DNA from: Phellopilus nigrolimitatus
Lineage: Eukaryota > Basidiomycota > Agaricomycetes > Hymenochaetales > Hymenochaetaceae
Direction of reading: 5' to 3'
Assembly (NCBI GenBank): GCA_021029095.1
Contig: JAJOHG010000293.1
Location: forward strand, 1-32,116
DNA: 32,116 nucleotides
Shown here: one piece after another, positions 1-10,131 of the stretch
How positions within the stretch are numbered: position 1 is the stretch's first letter
Layout: every line of letters begins with the position of its first letter
The notes under the pieces: generated by a model
The model's database searches: none
What the model was told of the DNA's origin: nothing
The model's input: the letters and a program-made list of their open reading frames with translations, nothing else
Made by a program: the position numbers and the translations under genes

Positions 1-569
1 CAAGAAGAGATTGTGAAATTGGAGGCTGTGATAAGAGACCAAGAGATTGCGTTCGAAGCTTCGCGAGATGATGATTTCGATCGGCTGCGCGGTGCAGTGT
101 CTGAATCCGAAATCGATCAGATGAAAACTCGGATATCCCATCTAGAGAAAGTCGCTGACGTTGAAAGGCAGAAAAACGTTTTTGAGGACGCGCTGAAGGG
201 TTCATTGCAAGCGGAGAGAGAGACTTTGGACAGATTTATAAAATCCCAGGAATCCCTTCAAGCTTTCCAAAAGGAATATGCGCTGTTAGAGAACAGAGTC
301 GCACAGGTAGATGCAGAGCGGATGTCGTCCGAGGCAGCTCGGCAAGCAGCCGAGAAACAGTTGGAGCAAGAGGTCGAAAACGGAAAGAAAGCCCTTATTT
401 CCTTGCGACAGGAGGCAGAGGATGTTGTTTCTAAGGAGCGAAGCCTCCGGGAATCAGTCGAAAATGTGAGCCCCTGCTTTTACTACTCTTGCCGCACACT
501 TACCGACTATTGCAGAAACTTGACACGGTGCGACAGAGCGTGAAAGGCGTTTTTGAACTACTCGGATAA
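1..569 (+). CDS. Tandem coiled-coil family, copy A (3' part only)
   Basis: This is the 3' end of a gene that begins before the window. Exon 1-465 is open from the first base (frame 1) and encodes 155 residues of charged, heptad-like coiled coil rich in E, K, Q and A. A 50-nt intron at 466-515 (gtgagc...tgcag) follows, then a last exon at 516-569 ending in ELLG and a TAA. Without splicing the frame stops at 541-543. The splice is supported because copies B and C have the same junction and the same K-F/L-D-T-x-R-Q-S tail. Copy A has a small insertion (VKG for V) in that tail. Blocks such as SEIDQMKTR, GKKALIS and SKERSLRES are shared with B and C. I do not recognise a function. A structural nuclear coiled-coil protein is one inference, drawn from the basic patch in the complete copies. 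Confidence 0.8.
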
Positions 570-1420
570 TGGTTCACGAATGTCTCCGTTCATATTCTGA
601 TAATACATCCCTTTCCTTCCTCTTCCTTTCCTTATGTTGGTGTGGAATCTTGATATGCATGTACATGTACTTACTACGGTTTCGGACAAATCCGCGACTC
701 GGAACCCTCTTGAGGTTTGGATATGATTTTTGACTGTTGTATCATATTCTGTGCCACTGAGATCGCAAATTGTGCAAAAGCATGCTCGCCGACCATTTTT
801 TCTCCTTGTGATTCCTTTCGCAATCAAGTATTGTAGTCTGCCTACAAGTAAACTCTTTCACTGAGAACGAGAAATAGGGCAATCACATATACTTACATGT
901 AGAAGGTAGCGGCAGAAGCAACACGAAACTCGCGCAATAACTTCCTGCAGAACATAGAAAATGCCGCAATCTAGCCAACGCTTCCACCACATTCGTTGTC
1001 TTGCCACTCAAATAGAGCTTACAAACTATGGGTTATTTAGATCGGGCTATTATCAAGTGAGGCAGAGGCAGCCTCGAGCGGATGTTCCTGGGCGGGCGTG
1101 CGGCCGTCGATTTGTGAATTATGAGCATGTGGATCGGCTGCACTAGCTGCACTGCTGCTGCAGAGACGAAACGTGCGAATTTGTTTTTCTCACAGTGTAT
1201 ACGACGATCAAACTTTAAATAAGTACGTAAACGCTCTGTTCTGCGTCAGCAACGTCTGCCTACAAATGTACAAATAATTAAAGAGACGTCAATTTGGTGT
1301 CCTTTATTTGGCCACATCGAATGATTTTGATGTGCCGTTTATGTGAATTCCTCTTATCTCTCCCTTATCCGTATCTCGTTGTCAGTCCATCGTCCCGCAG
1401 CCAACATTCACTTGAACTTC
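570..1420. repeat. Spacer between copies A and B, with duplicated blocks
   Basis: No gene is supported here. Bases 570-850 are the 3' flank of copy A and closely match the 3' flank of copy C (5635-5910). Bases about 838-1043 recur in inverted orientation at about 3455-3749 in the B-C spacer. Bases about 1288-1410 match the upstream block of copy C (about 3828-3945). The small open frame at 961-1146 lies inside the inverted block, has no family partner and is best read as noise. Confidence 0.7.
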
Positions 1421-1553
1421 CTACCTACCTACCTACCTACCTACCTACCTACCTATCTACCTACCTACCTTATCTGTGCATTTATCTTATATGCGCCGTA
1501 GCACGTCGGATTCGAACTCAAACGTTTAATACCAAAACGAGTTGACATATTCG
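1288..1553 (+). promoter_or_regulatory. Shared upstream block of copy B
   Basis: The stretch before the copy B start aligns with 3828-4018 before copy C. Both contain the short blocks catcgaatgat, tctcttatctctccct and cagccaaca. Copy B differs by the tetranucleotide expansion at 1420-1470. Conservation upstream of both starts is consistent with a duplicated promoter or 5' leader, but recent duplication alone could explain it. No TATA box is obvious. Confidence 0.45.
1420..1470. repeat. CTAC tetranucleotide microsatellite
   Basis: About twelve CTAC units run through this stretch, with one interrupted unit (tatctac). It lies about 85-130 bases upstream of the copy B start and is absent at the equivalent place before copy C. 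Confidence 0.95.
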
Positions 1554-3201
1554 ATGACGATTTTGACTGCTGTGACTGTTGGACTACAATCGTGTCTGTC
1601 GCGAGATGTCGAGGATCTACAAAACTTAGGAGAGGATCGATGGGACGCTTTCAAGGATGTCATTCTTGGAGCTTTGGGAAATATAGTAGGTTCCAATCCA
1701 GGTGCTCGAAATATATACGGACTTCGGAATGGTTACGTCCTTTGCTACTGGGACTCTCGGTCGGTGAACAGGATACAGCCTTTTGCTCGGCTTCATCGTA
1801 TTAATGTAATCTAGAAACGACTCCTTCAAGGCTTGCTTTCTTGTCTGCGGAAGGAGGATACGCAGTTTAAAATGTTCCTCAATGGAATGTGAGTTCTGGT
1901 GTCGATTCTGTCAAGTTGAGTTCTCACTCGGTCATAACTGTAGATCAGTTATACATGTATACACTTCGGTGTGAGAGAAATATATGTTACTACCTCAGTA
2001 ATTTTTGTTGACATAATTATAACAGCTCTTTGGATTTAACCGAGGAACCCTTCTGGTCGAGTATTGTGAAGGCCAGTCTTGTAGAAACCTTTCAGTAAGT
2101 CAAAAGTAGTAAGAACATACAACGGTTTTAATCTTCAATTTTCAAAGATCTGGTGAAGCGCTAGGCCCTACACTTTCGACAACTGAACGTCTGTTAGGAC
2201 CTTCTACAGTCTCGTCAAAGCCCGCGAGTACGTCTTGTTTGAATACTCTGGGTTTGCAGATAATAGGGCCTTATACATTCGAACGTTAAGTCTCATCATT
2301 CGTGCCTGCAAAACGTCGCCGTTCGAATTCGAGCGAATCTTCCGCGTTAGAAAGGCTCAATACGCAAGCGCTTGAAGCGCGTAACGAGGCACATCAGGTT
2401 AACCTCGATTTCCTGCTAGACATCTCCAAATCCTGACGCAGCTACGTCCAGGCGCGGCGAGAAACCGAGCTCCTCGTGCAAGAGCGCGCCAGGCTCATGA
2501 CACATATCGAAAGGCTCGATGCAGAAGTGCGCACTTTACGAGGAGCTCAACAACTGACAATGCATGAGGCATTAGAAAAAGGCGACGACGAAGCCAGAAT
2601 GCTCAACCGAGGACCACAATCAAGAATGGAATTAGGAGGGCATGAAAATAAAGGTCGAGAAGAAGAGATTATCGCATTGGAGACTATGATAAGAGACCAA
2701 CATATTGCATTGGCAACTTCGGTGCCTAAATCTGAAGTCGATCAGATGAAGACTCGGGTATCCCAGCTGGAGAAAATCATCGCTGACGCTGAAAAGCAGA
2801 AGAGGGTTCTTGAAGACGGATTACAGAGTTCATTCCAGGCGGAGAAGGAGACTTTGGACAGATTAGTAAAATCCCAAAATTCTCTTCAAGTTTGCCAAAG
2901 GGAACAGGCGCTGTTAGAGAACAGAATCGCACAGGCAGGTATAGAACGGATGGCTTCTGAGGCAGCTCGACGAGTAGCCGAAAAACAATTAGAGGAAAAG
3001 GAGCAAGAGGTTGAAAACGGAAAGAAAGCCCTTATTTCCATTCGACAGGAAGCAGAGGAGGTTGTTTCTAAGGAGCGAAGTCTCCGGGAATCAGTCGAAA
3101 ATGCGAGCCTCTGCTTTTACTACACTTGCCGCACACTTACTCACCGACTATTGCAGAAATTTGACACGATGCGACAGAGCATTTTTGAACTACTCGGATA
3201 A
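1554..3201 (+). CDS. Tandem coiled-coil family, copy B
   Basis: Seven exons are inferred: 1554-1763, 1815-1888, 2026-2094, 2148-2227, 2291-2397, 2452-3102 and 3157-3201, giving 411 residues in one phase-consistent frame. Residues 1-95 form a small domain of unknown fold with the motif N-I-Y-G-L-R-N-G and a W-D-x-F-K segment. Residues 150-156 (PAKRRRS) are a basic NLS-like patch followed by Ser-rich sequence. Residues 165-395 are a long coiled coil. The same six intron positions occur in copy C. The last intron (3103-3156) starts with GC instead of GT; if retained it stays open and gives 429 residues. The ATG at 1554 is the first in-frame ATG. Function is not recognised. The gene sits head-to-tail between copies A and C. 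Confidence 0.78.
1921..1983 (+). other. Conserved structured element in intron 2 of copy B
   Basis: This 63-nt segment sits inside the 137-nt intron 1889-2025. It differs at one base from 4389-4451 in copy C, whereas the exons around it are clearly more diverged. It can fold as a three-way junction. The outer pairing is TTCTC with GAGAA. One hairpin is ATAACTG/CAGTTAT with loop tagat. The second is ACAC/GTGT closed by a C(TTCG)G tetraloop. The 12-base palindrome TATACATGTATA overlaps the two arms. Whether it acts as RNA or as a DNA site is unknown. Confidence 0.6.
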
Positions 3202-3827
3202 TTGTTCACGATTGTTTCTGTTCATGTTCTGAGAATACTTCCCTTTCCTTCCTCTTCCTTTCGTTATGGTGTGGAATCTTTAGGAGCTGACTGGAAGACG
3301 ACCAATTGTCAGTGCCTCGGTATCGAGGGTGATTGCTTTACTGATTTGCGATATCAGATATAAAGGCGAAAGGCTTTACGGAGATACCATCCTGCCTTAC
3401 CTCGATATGAAGCATGCTGAACAGATCAGGGATGGAATTGCGGTAGAAGGTAATACAAGTTCAAATTACCCATACTAAGGAGTAGTTTGTTGGCTCTATT
3501 TGAATGGCAAGACAATGAATGTAAAAGCGTTAGCCGGATTGCGGCATTTTCTATGTTCTGCAAAAAGTTATTGCGCGAGTTCCGTAACATGGACGTAGTT
3601 CTGGCAGCTTGACTTCGCAGGGCATTCTTGGATCTCAGGTCAGGGCCCAGGCACCGCAGTCGTATCGCGAACTCTGCTGCTGCCTTCTACATGTTAGTCT
3701 CATTTCTAACAGAGCACGGTCAGCAGTGAAAGAGTTTACTTGTAGGCAGGCGTTGGTCTCGAGAGACATTACGTAGTCGAGCAAGAGCACGAAAAATGAT
3801 TGAAAAGACGTATAAGGATGTCAAGTT
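3202..3827. repeat. Spacer between copies B and C, with an inverted block
   Basis: Homology to the 3' flank of copy A holds to about 3280 and then stops. Bases 3281-3454 have no match that I can see in the window. Bases about 3455-3749 are an inverted copy of about 838-1043: for example tgtaggcag at 3741-3749 mirrors ctgcctaca at 838. Homology in the forward direction resumes near 3800-3828 with the upstream block of copy C. No gene is seen. Confidence 0.7.
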
Positions 3828-4018
3828 GGTGTCGTCTATTTGGCTACATCGAATGATCTTGATATGCCGTTATACGTGAATTTCTCTTATCTCTCCCTAA
3901 GCTTATCCATATTTCGTTGTCTGCCAATCGTCTCGCAGCCAACACTCACCTATCTGCGCTTTTATCTTCTGCTAATATGAGCCGCAGCTGAATTCGAAAC
4001 TCGAACGTACATAACCAA
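3828..4018 (+). promoter_or_regulatory. Shared upstream block of copy C
   Basis: This is the counterpart of 1288-1553 before copy B, without the CTAC microsatellite. It ends directly at the ATG of copy C. A promoter or leader role is inferred from position and duplication only. Confidence 0.45.
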
Positions 4019-5634
4019 ATGAAGTCGACATGTTCGAACTTATCGATCGCTCTGACTGTTGGATTGGAATCGTGTCTGTCGCAAGATGGTCTACAAAACC
4101 TGAGAGATGATCAATGGGATACTTTTAAGGACGACCTTCTTGGAGCACTGAAAAATATAGGCATTATACCGAGTTCTCGCAATATATACGGACTTAAGAA
4201 TGGTTACTTCCTTTGTTACTGGAAGGTGAGCAGATACAGCTTTTTCCGGCCTCGTCATATTAATGTATTCCAGGGAAAGAAAATGGGATTTTTTCAAAAT
4301 TTGCTTTCTCGTCTACAGAGTGAGGATACGCTGTTTAAAATGGTTTCCAATGGAATGTAAGTTCTCATGTCGATCTTGCCAAAATAAGTTCTCACTCGGT
4401 CATAACGGTAGATCAGTTATACATGTATACACTTCGGTGTGAGAGAAATATGTGGTAGCACCCCAGGGATTTCGTTAACACAATTATATCAGATCGTTGA
4501 AAATAGTCAAGGGACACTTTCGGTCGAGTATTATAACGGCCAGTCTTGTAGAAACCTTTCAGTAAGTCAATAGTAGTAAGAGCATACAATGGGATTGATC
4601 TTCAACTTTTAAAGATCTGACAAAGCGCCAGACTCCACCCTTGCCATGCCCGAACATCTTTCAGGACCCTCTACAGTACCGCCGAAGCCCGCGAGTACGT
4701 CTTAACGAATACTCTTGATTTAAAGATAATAGCTGATACATCCGAACGTGTTTAGTCTCATCATTCGTGCCTGCAAAACGTCGTCGTTCGGATTCGAGCG
4801 AATCTTCCGTGTTAGAAAGGCTCAATGCGCAAGCGCTTGAAGCGCATAACGAGGCACATCAGGTTAGCCTTAATTTCCTGTTAGACATCTCCCAAATCCT
4901 GACCCAGCTACATCCAGGCGCGGCGAGAAACCGAGCTCCTCGTGCAAGAGCGCGCCAGGCTCATGGCACATATCCAAGGGCTCGATGCAGAATTGCGCGA
5001 TTTGCGGTCTCAACAATTGACAATGGTTAAGGCATTGAAGGAAGGCGAAGACGAAGCCAGAAAGCTGAACCAAGGACCGCAATCAAGAATGGAAATAAAA
5101 GGGCACGAAAATAAAGGTCGAGAAGAAGAGATTATTGCATTGGAGACTATCATAAGAGACCAACAAATCGCGTTGGAAACTTCGGTGCCTAAATCTGAAG
5201 TCGATCAGATGAAGACTCGGATGGAGAAAGCCATCGCCGATGCTGAAACGCAGCAGACCGCTCTTGGAGATGGACTAAAGAGTTCATTGCAAGCGGAGAA
5301 AGAGACTTTCAACAGATTAATGAAATCCCAAGAATCCCTTCAAGCCTTCCAAAAGGAACATGTGCTGTTAAAGAACAAAGTCGCACAGGCAGATGAAGCA
5401 CGACGGGTAACCGAAAAACGATTAGAGGAAAAGGAGCAAGAGGTCAAAAACGGAAAGAAAGCCCTTATTTCCTTTCGACAGGAAGCAGAGGAGGTTGTTT
5501 CTAAGGAGCGAAGTCTCCGGGAATCAGCCGAAAATGTGAGCCGCTAGTTTTACTACACTTGCCGCACATTCGCTCACCGACTACTGCAGAAACTTGACAC
5601 GGTGCGACAGAGCGTTTTTGAACTACTCGGATAA
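4019..5634 (+). CDS. Tandem coiled-coil family, copy C
   Basis: Seven exons are inferred: 4019-4225, 4274-4356, 4493-4561, 4615-4694, 4756-4862, 4918-5535 and 5590-5634, giving 402 residues. All introns are GT-AG and all phases agree with copy B. The N-terminal domain has N-I-Y-G-L-K-N-G and W-D-T-F-K. A basic patch (PAKRRRS, residues 152-158) precedes a long coiled coil (about 183-388). Compared with B, the coil lacks a short stretch near RMEKAIADAE and another near ADEARR, so length varies inside the coil. The last intron (5536-5589) contains an in-frame TAG, so here it must be spliced to reach the conserved ELLG tail. Function is not recognised. Confidence 0.8.
4389..4451 (+). other. Conserved structured element in intron 2 of copy C
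   Basis: This is the counterpart of 1921-1983, inside the 136-nt intron 4357-4492. The single change (T to G) puts one mismatch into the ATAAC-type hairpin stem. The TTCG tetraloop hairpin and the outer stem are unchanged. Confidence 0.6.
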
Positions 5635-6396
5635 TGGTTCACGAATGTCCCCGTTCATACTCCGATAATACTTCCCTTTCCTTTCTCTTCCTTTCGTTAT
5701 GTTGGTGTGGGATCTTGATATGCATATACGTGTACTTACTACGGTTTCGGACAAATCCGCGAACCAGAATCCTCTTGAAGTTTGGATCTGTTTTTTTTTT
5801 TTTTTTTTTGACTGTTGTATTATATTCTGTGACCACAAATTGTACAAATGCATGCTCGCTGACCGTATTTCCCCTCGTGATGTTTTTTGCAATCGAGTAC
5901 TGTACGGCACAAGTCGAACAGAGCGTCTGCTGGTTGCTGTCGATCCCGCATGCTACGATCATTTACGTACTTATTGCAGTACATATGGACCCATATTCTA
6001 CCCATGCTTGATCGTCGTCTACACTGTGAGAAAACAAATTTTCGCGCGTTCATGTAGAAGTCCGGCAGGCAAGGCTCGACCATGTCTTCGAGCTCCATTA
6101 ATCAGCGCACCACGGATGTCGCCCGCCATCTCGATCAGCCAGCAGCGGACGATAGACCACAGACGGATCATACTGATGGGCATGGTGCGTTTTCAGCCTA
6201 TGGTTTTATGCGACGGCAGCGTTCATGTTGATGCGCTGATTGTCTGTACACAGCTAGTGCGAGCTTGCTGGCTCAGCCGATCCACCATGCTCATAATTCA
6301 CAAATCGACAACCGCACGCCCGCCCCGGAACATCCGCACGAGCCTGCCTCTGCCTCACTTGATAATAGCCCGATCTCTGCGAAGTTTGCTCTGTCG
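5635..6396. repeat. 3' flank of copy C and spacer to copy D
   Basis: Bases 5635-5910 resemble the 3' flank of copy A (570-850), including blocks such as actacggtttcggacaaatc. The match fades after about 5915. The rest (5915-6396) shows no supported gene, although the 5' end of copy D could start here if it has an upstream exon. Confidence 0.6.
5791..5809. repeat. Poly-T tract (19 T)
   Basis: An uninterrupted run of 19 T in the 3' flank of copy C. Copy A has only a short T run at the matching place (about 728-732). Confidence 0.95.
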
Positions 6397-7956
6397 ATGA
6401 CCATGCAGCTGGACACCAGTTTGGAATGGGATGATCTGAAAGCCAACATTCATCAGCGATTGAACAAAGCGGGGCTGACGCCGAGCCGGCAGGATACGTA
6501 CGGACTCAAAAATGGCGATATTTTGTTTCTCTGGGGAACAGCGGGGTTAACCAGACCGTACAAAATACCAAGGAACACACCACAGGACGTCCATGCAAGA
6601 AATATGAAGGCGCTTCTTTCGAAAAATGGGCGAAGAATTAAGCTGAGAGATCAAGGGGTGTATGTTATGTTCTTTTTCCCAAACCCAGTGTGTTCCTAAC
6701 TGCGCTTCATAAGGTTCTCAGTAACATGTCACGAAAAGTATGTGTGGATGTGCTCGAACATTTCGTTTGCATGCTCTAATGTTGGCGATAGTTGCACAGC
6801 CCGCATAACTGAAAAAGGGTTTGAATCGTATTTTGATGATCGCGGGGAAACAGAAGAAATCAAGTGAGTGTTTTGCCCAGCACCATTTTTGTTTCTATTT
6901 TACGATCTTCATAACCAAAGGATCGAACACAAGCCCAAGTCTTCTGCAGGCCGTGGTGTGCCAGCCAAGACCGCTCAAATACCTCAGTCAACGAAGATGC
7001 CATCGTCTAGCTACATCCCCCAGACACAAGCGTCTGGGTCGAACTTACCATCCCTCCCTCTTCAATCGACGTTTGGCTACAAAAATCTAGCGCAAGAATC
7101 GGTCCGTGAACCACATGCTCGCGATCCACATTTGCCCTATCGTCAGTCAGCATCTGTCTGTCTCGGAGACACGCCACACCCATCGAAAGCAGGAATACCC
7201 AGCCCAGTCTCACCAAACTTCTCTTCACCACCACGGTATCCAGCATGGCCCCAAACGTTAGGAATGCCAAGTCACGTACAGAACTCACAGATAAATCATA
7301 GCGTCGCCCCCGCCATCCATATCGGGTCACAGAAGAGATCAGCGACTGCGTCGGACCTCTCCGAGCATCTTGGAGGGATGAAGAGGGCGAGACAAGAAAC
7401 CTCGGAGAATCAGGCTTCTGGCGCTACTTCTTCACAACTTCATGAGGCTATAGCCGCCCGGAAGACGGCTGAAAAAGCGCTAAAAGCCGAATGCGAGGGT
7501 TGGCATGCGGAGAGAAGCTGTATAAAGCAAGCATGGAAAAAGGACCTTGACCGGCTCAGCAAAGCACGGGAGGCTGATGTGCAGAAACGAAATGATATCG
7601 AGAAACAGGTAGAGGAATTACACGTGGAACTGCGAACGCTGCGAGAGACCCTTACAACGGTCCAGGAGGACTACCAGAAGACTGCCCGCCACAACCAGGA
7701 ACTTCGGGCCGCAGCTGAAGAGGCCATGAGAAATGAGCGGCGCCTTGCCGGCGAAAACGCACGGCTGATTGACGCGGAGCGTGCTGCCCAGGAGCGCGCT
7801 GAGGAGTCGCGAATAAGTGTCGTGGAAATACAGAAAGCCGTCGAAGAGGCGTTGGCATCTGAGCGATGTCGGCGGATGGCGGCCGAGCAGGCACTCCTCG
7901 ATGTCACGAGTGTGCTGAATGGAGTGGACGCCATGACCGTTTGCCCACGTCCTTGA
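6397..7956 (+). CDS. Divergent member of the coiled-coil family, copy D
   Basis: A tentative three-exon model (6397-6659, 6792-6863, 6921-7956) gives 456 residues. The N-terminal part shares the family signature: W-D-D-L-K, P-S-R-Q and Y-G-L-K-N-G, in the same order and spacing as in B and C. The first family intron seems absent, because the frame reads on through that point. The long middle intron (6660-6791, 132 nt) matches the position and size of the 136-137-nt intron of B and C, but without the structured element. Residues about 113-265 are a Pro/Ser/Gln-rich linker. A bipartite basic patch (QKR...MKRAR, about 250-269) precedes a coiled coil (about 284-440). The start ATG and the 6659/6792 junction are the weakest points; the 6921-7956 exon is solid. 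Function is unknown. Confidence 0.6.
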
Positions 7957-9784
7957 CCGGCGCTTCTGACATTCAGCGACTTTTAGCCTGATATTGTTCG
8001 GGTCTGTACGCTTTGGAAGGTCCGCGAGTCTGTCAGCCTGGCTCATTATTTCTTAATGTTTAAACCTTGTGCGCTCCAGTTTCGCCCAGTTGAAGAGGTT
8101 TGTGCTCCAGAAATGATAGGCTTTGGCGAAGTTCACGACTTCCTTGTCATTCAGGCCTCCTACGTCTCGTTGATCTAGTCAGACCAGGAAGCTGGGCTGA
8201 GCTGTGTTCGTGCGCGTATACTATACGGTATAGTTCTAAAGAAGATGGCTGGCCAATGTGGGCTCGAATTCAGTGCTTATCGCTGTGATGGACAGAAGCA
8301 AGCGCAGGGTCATGAGATTATTTGACTGTGTCGATGCATATGCGCAGACCAATTGTCGGGAATGAAAGGCAGTCATTCACTCGGAATGAATTACAAACGG
8401 ACCATGCCTTCGCCTCGGGAACAGATGAGCCGGTGTCACTGTCATGTTTAGTTTTAGGCTATTTTGGAACGACTTCGGTGGTTGACCTGCCCTCTTTTTC
8501 CTTCTCAAATGATTCCTGGCGACATTTACTCACGGCGTTTTCCGCCTTCAAACAGTGTCATGAACACGTCTGGCCGTTCACACACATCCTGCATTCAATG
8601 GGCGATGTCATTTTCCAGATATGCGCCGGCCTGTGGGTGCGAGCATCCTCAAGCAAGCTTATCCGTCTTGGCCTTCCTGACGCGACTCAACATAACCTGT
8701 TGAGTCGCGAGCACCCCAAAGAACCGCGTCCCTCCTCACGAGCCTCACATGTCCAATCTCGTTTCCCAGCGCGCCTTCGCAACACGTCTTCGACTCAAAA
8801 AGGCGTTGCTGTATGCAACCCCGGGTCCCGACACGCATTCGCGCCTGGATACCGGGAATTACATATGATGCACATACCTCTCGAGGCGCGCTCATGGCAG
8901 ATACACGAATCTGTCTGCGAGGGCTGGCCTGGACCGAGGCTGCGGCCGGAAACTCTCGAGGGCCGAAGACGGTCTTCCGCAAGCGGATGCGGGGAACGCG
9001 GGCGCCCCGTGACGCGCGCGGATTCGGCAGTCACGCTGCGCGGTCGTTCGTTCATCTAGCTTCAAGACGCCCGTGCACACCCACCTGATCCTGATACCTG
9101 ATCGCATCCCGCTGCATCGCCGCAGCGCCGACGGGCCCTCGGCCGCCCCTGCTCAAACCGCACGTCCCAAGCCATCGCAATTACTTGGCTCGCGATCAGC
9201 TCGGATGCCTGGTTCCTGCTGCTCCTGCTCCTGACTTTTACGTGCCTGCGGGGGCAGACACACACGCACGCCCGCTGCCGGCCGCCGCTCTCGCTCTCTC
9301 CTCCGCACACGAACCGCGCAGGTGACCTCTGGCATCGCGTCATGTGCGTCTCGCGGTTACGCCTCCGCCTCTCCCGTCGGCCGTCCATCCGTCCACAGAG
9401 GCCAGGCCTGCGGACCCGGCAGAACGCGCTGCACGCGGGCGCGGATATGAAGTCCGCAGGCTGCCCCTTCCGTCCTTCGCCCACGCTCACGCCGACTGCT
9501 CTCTCCTCCTACGCCGCACGCCCCGATCCGGGGCGCGGGGCGCGGGATGCGGCGCACCGATACCCCCTCCGTTCTCCCGCCGGCCGGGGTTCCCAGCCGC
9601 TCGTCTCGGGACTAGCCTTATCGACGCCCGCCTGCACTCTCAAGATGCGCGCATACATGCACATCACGCGGGCGTATCCCTCACCCCGCACGCTTCCCTC
9701 TGCCCTCGCGCGCATCCGCATCCGAGCTCGCCGCCGCGCTGGCCCCATGTCGCCCTGCCGCGCAGTCACAAGCCCCGCCCGGCG

Positions 9785-9812
9785 CCTCGTCTCGTCTCGC
9801 CTCGCCTCGCCC
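9785..9812. repeat. CTCGT/CTCGC pentamer repeat
   Basis: Five or so imperfect pentamers (ctcgt, ctcgc) run in tandem inside the GC-rich interval. Confidence 0.8.
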
Positions 9813-10097
9813 CGTCCGAACAAATCGATGCACCCTGCTACCCCAGATACCCCAAGCTTCCCCGCGCGCGAACCCTCCTTCCACTTCCCGCGTCCCCTTC
9901 TGGCTTCACAGAAGGAGCCAGTCCTGCGGCGAGGGTCACGCGGGCGCCTCTAATTCATCCCCGGTATCCCGCTGCTTCCTGCGCCTTATTTTGGGCCGTC
10001 GAGATCGATATGAACTTGCGCATATAGGACACAGACAGGAGCACGGAGACGGGCGAAGACGATCCATGTTTCTCGTCAGGGCTCCAGAGGTACACAC

Positions 10098-10131
10098 AGT
10101 AGTAGTAGTAGTAGCAGCAGTAGTAGTAGTA
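10098..10131. repeat. AGT/AGC trinucleotide microsatellite
   Basis: Eleven trinucleotide units, mainly AGT with two AGC interruptions. Confidence 0.95.

Noticed and set aside
1500..1530. tRNA-like B-box resemblance (ggattcgaactc)
   Set aside because: No cloverleaf, A box or acceptor stem can be drawn around it, and the segment is part of the duplicated upstream block.
4863..5030. Reading on past exon 5 of copy C without splicing
   Set aside because: It leaves the coiled-coil frame and soon stops; in copy B the same reading stops even earlier. The 54-55-nt intron with ctgac branch-like and ccag acceptor restores one frame in both copies.
8334..9059. A 241-codon open frame on the + strand
   Set aside because: No domain, motif or family resemblance, irregular composition, and competing frames on the other strand over its GC-rich second half. 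Not enough to call a gene.
9342..10027. Overlapping open frames of about 200 codons on both strands
   Set aside because: The region is very GC-rich, so stop codons are rare by composition. The products are Pro/Arg/Ala-rich without structure or motifs.
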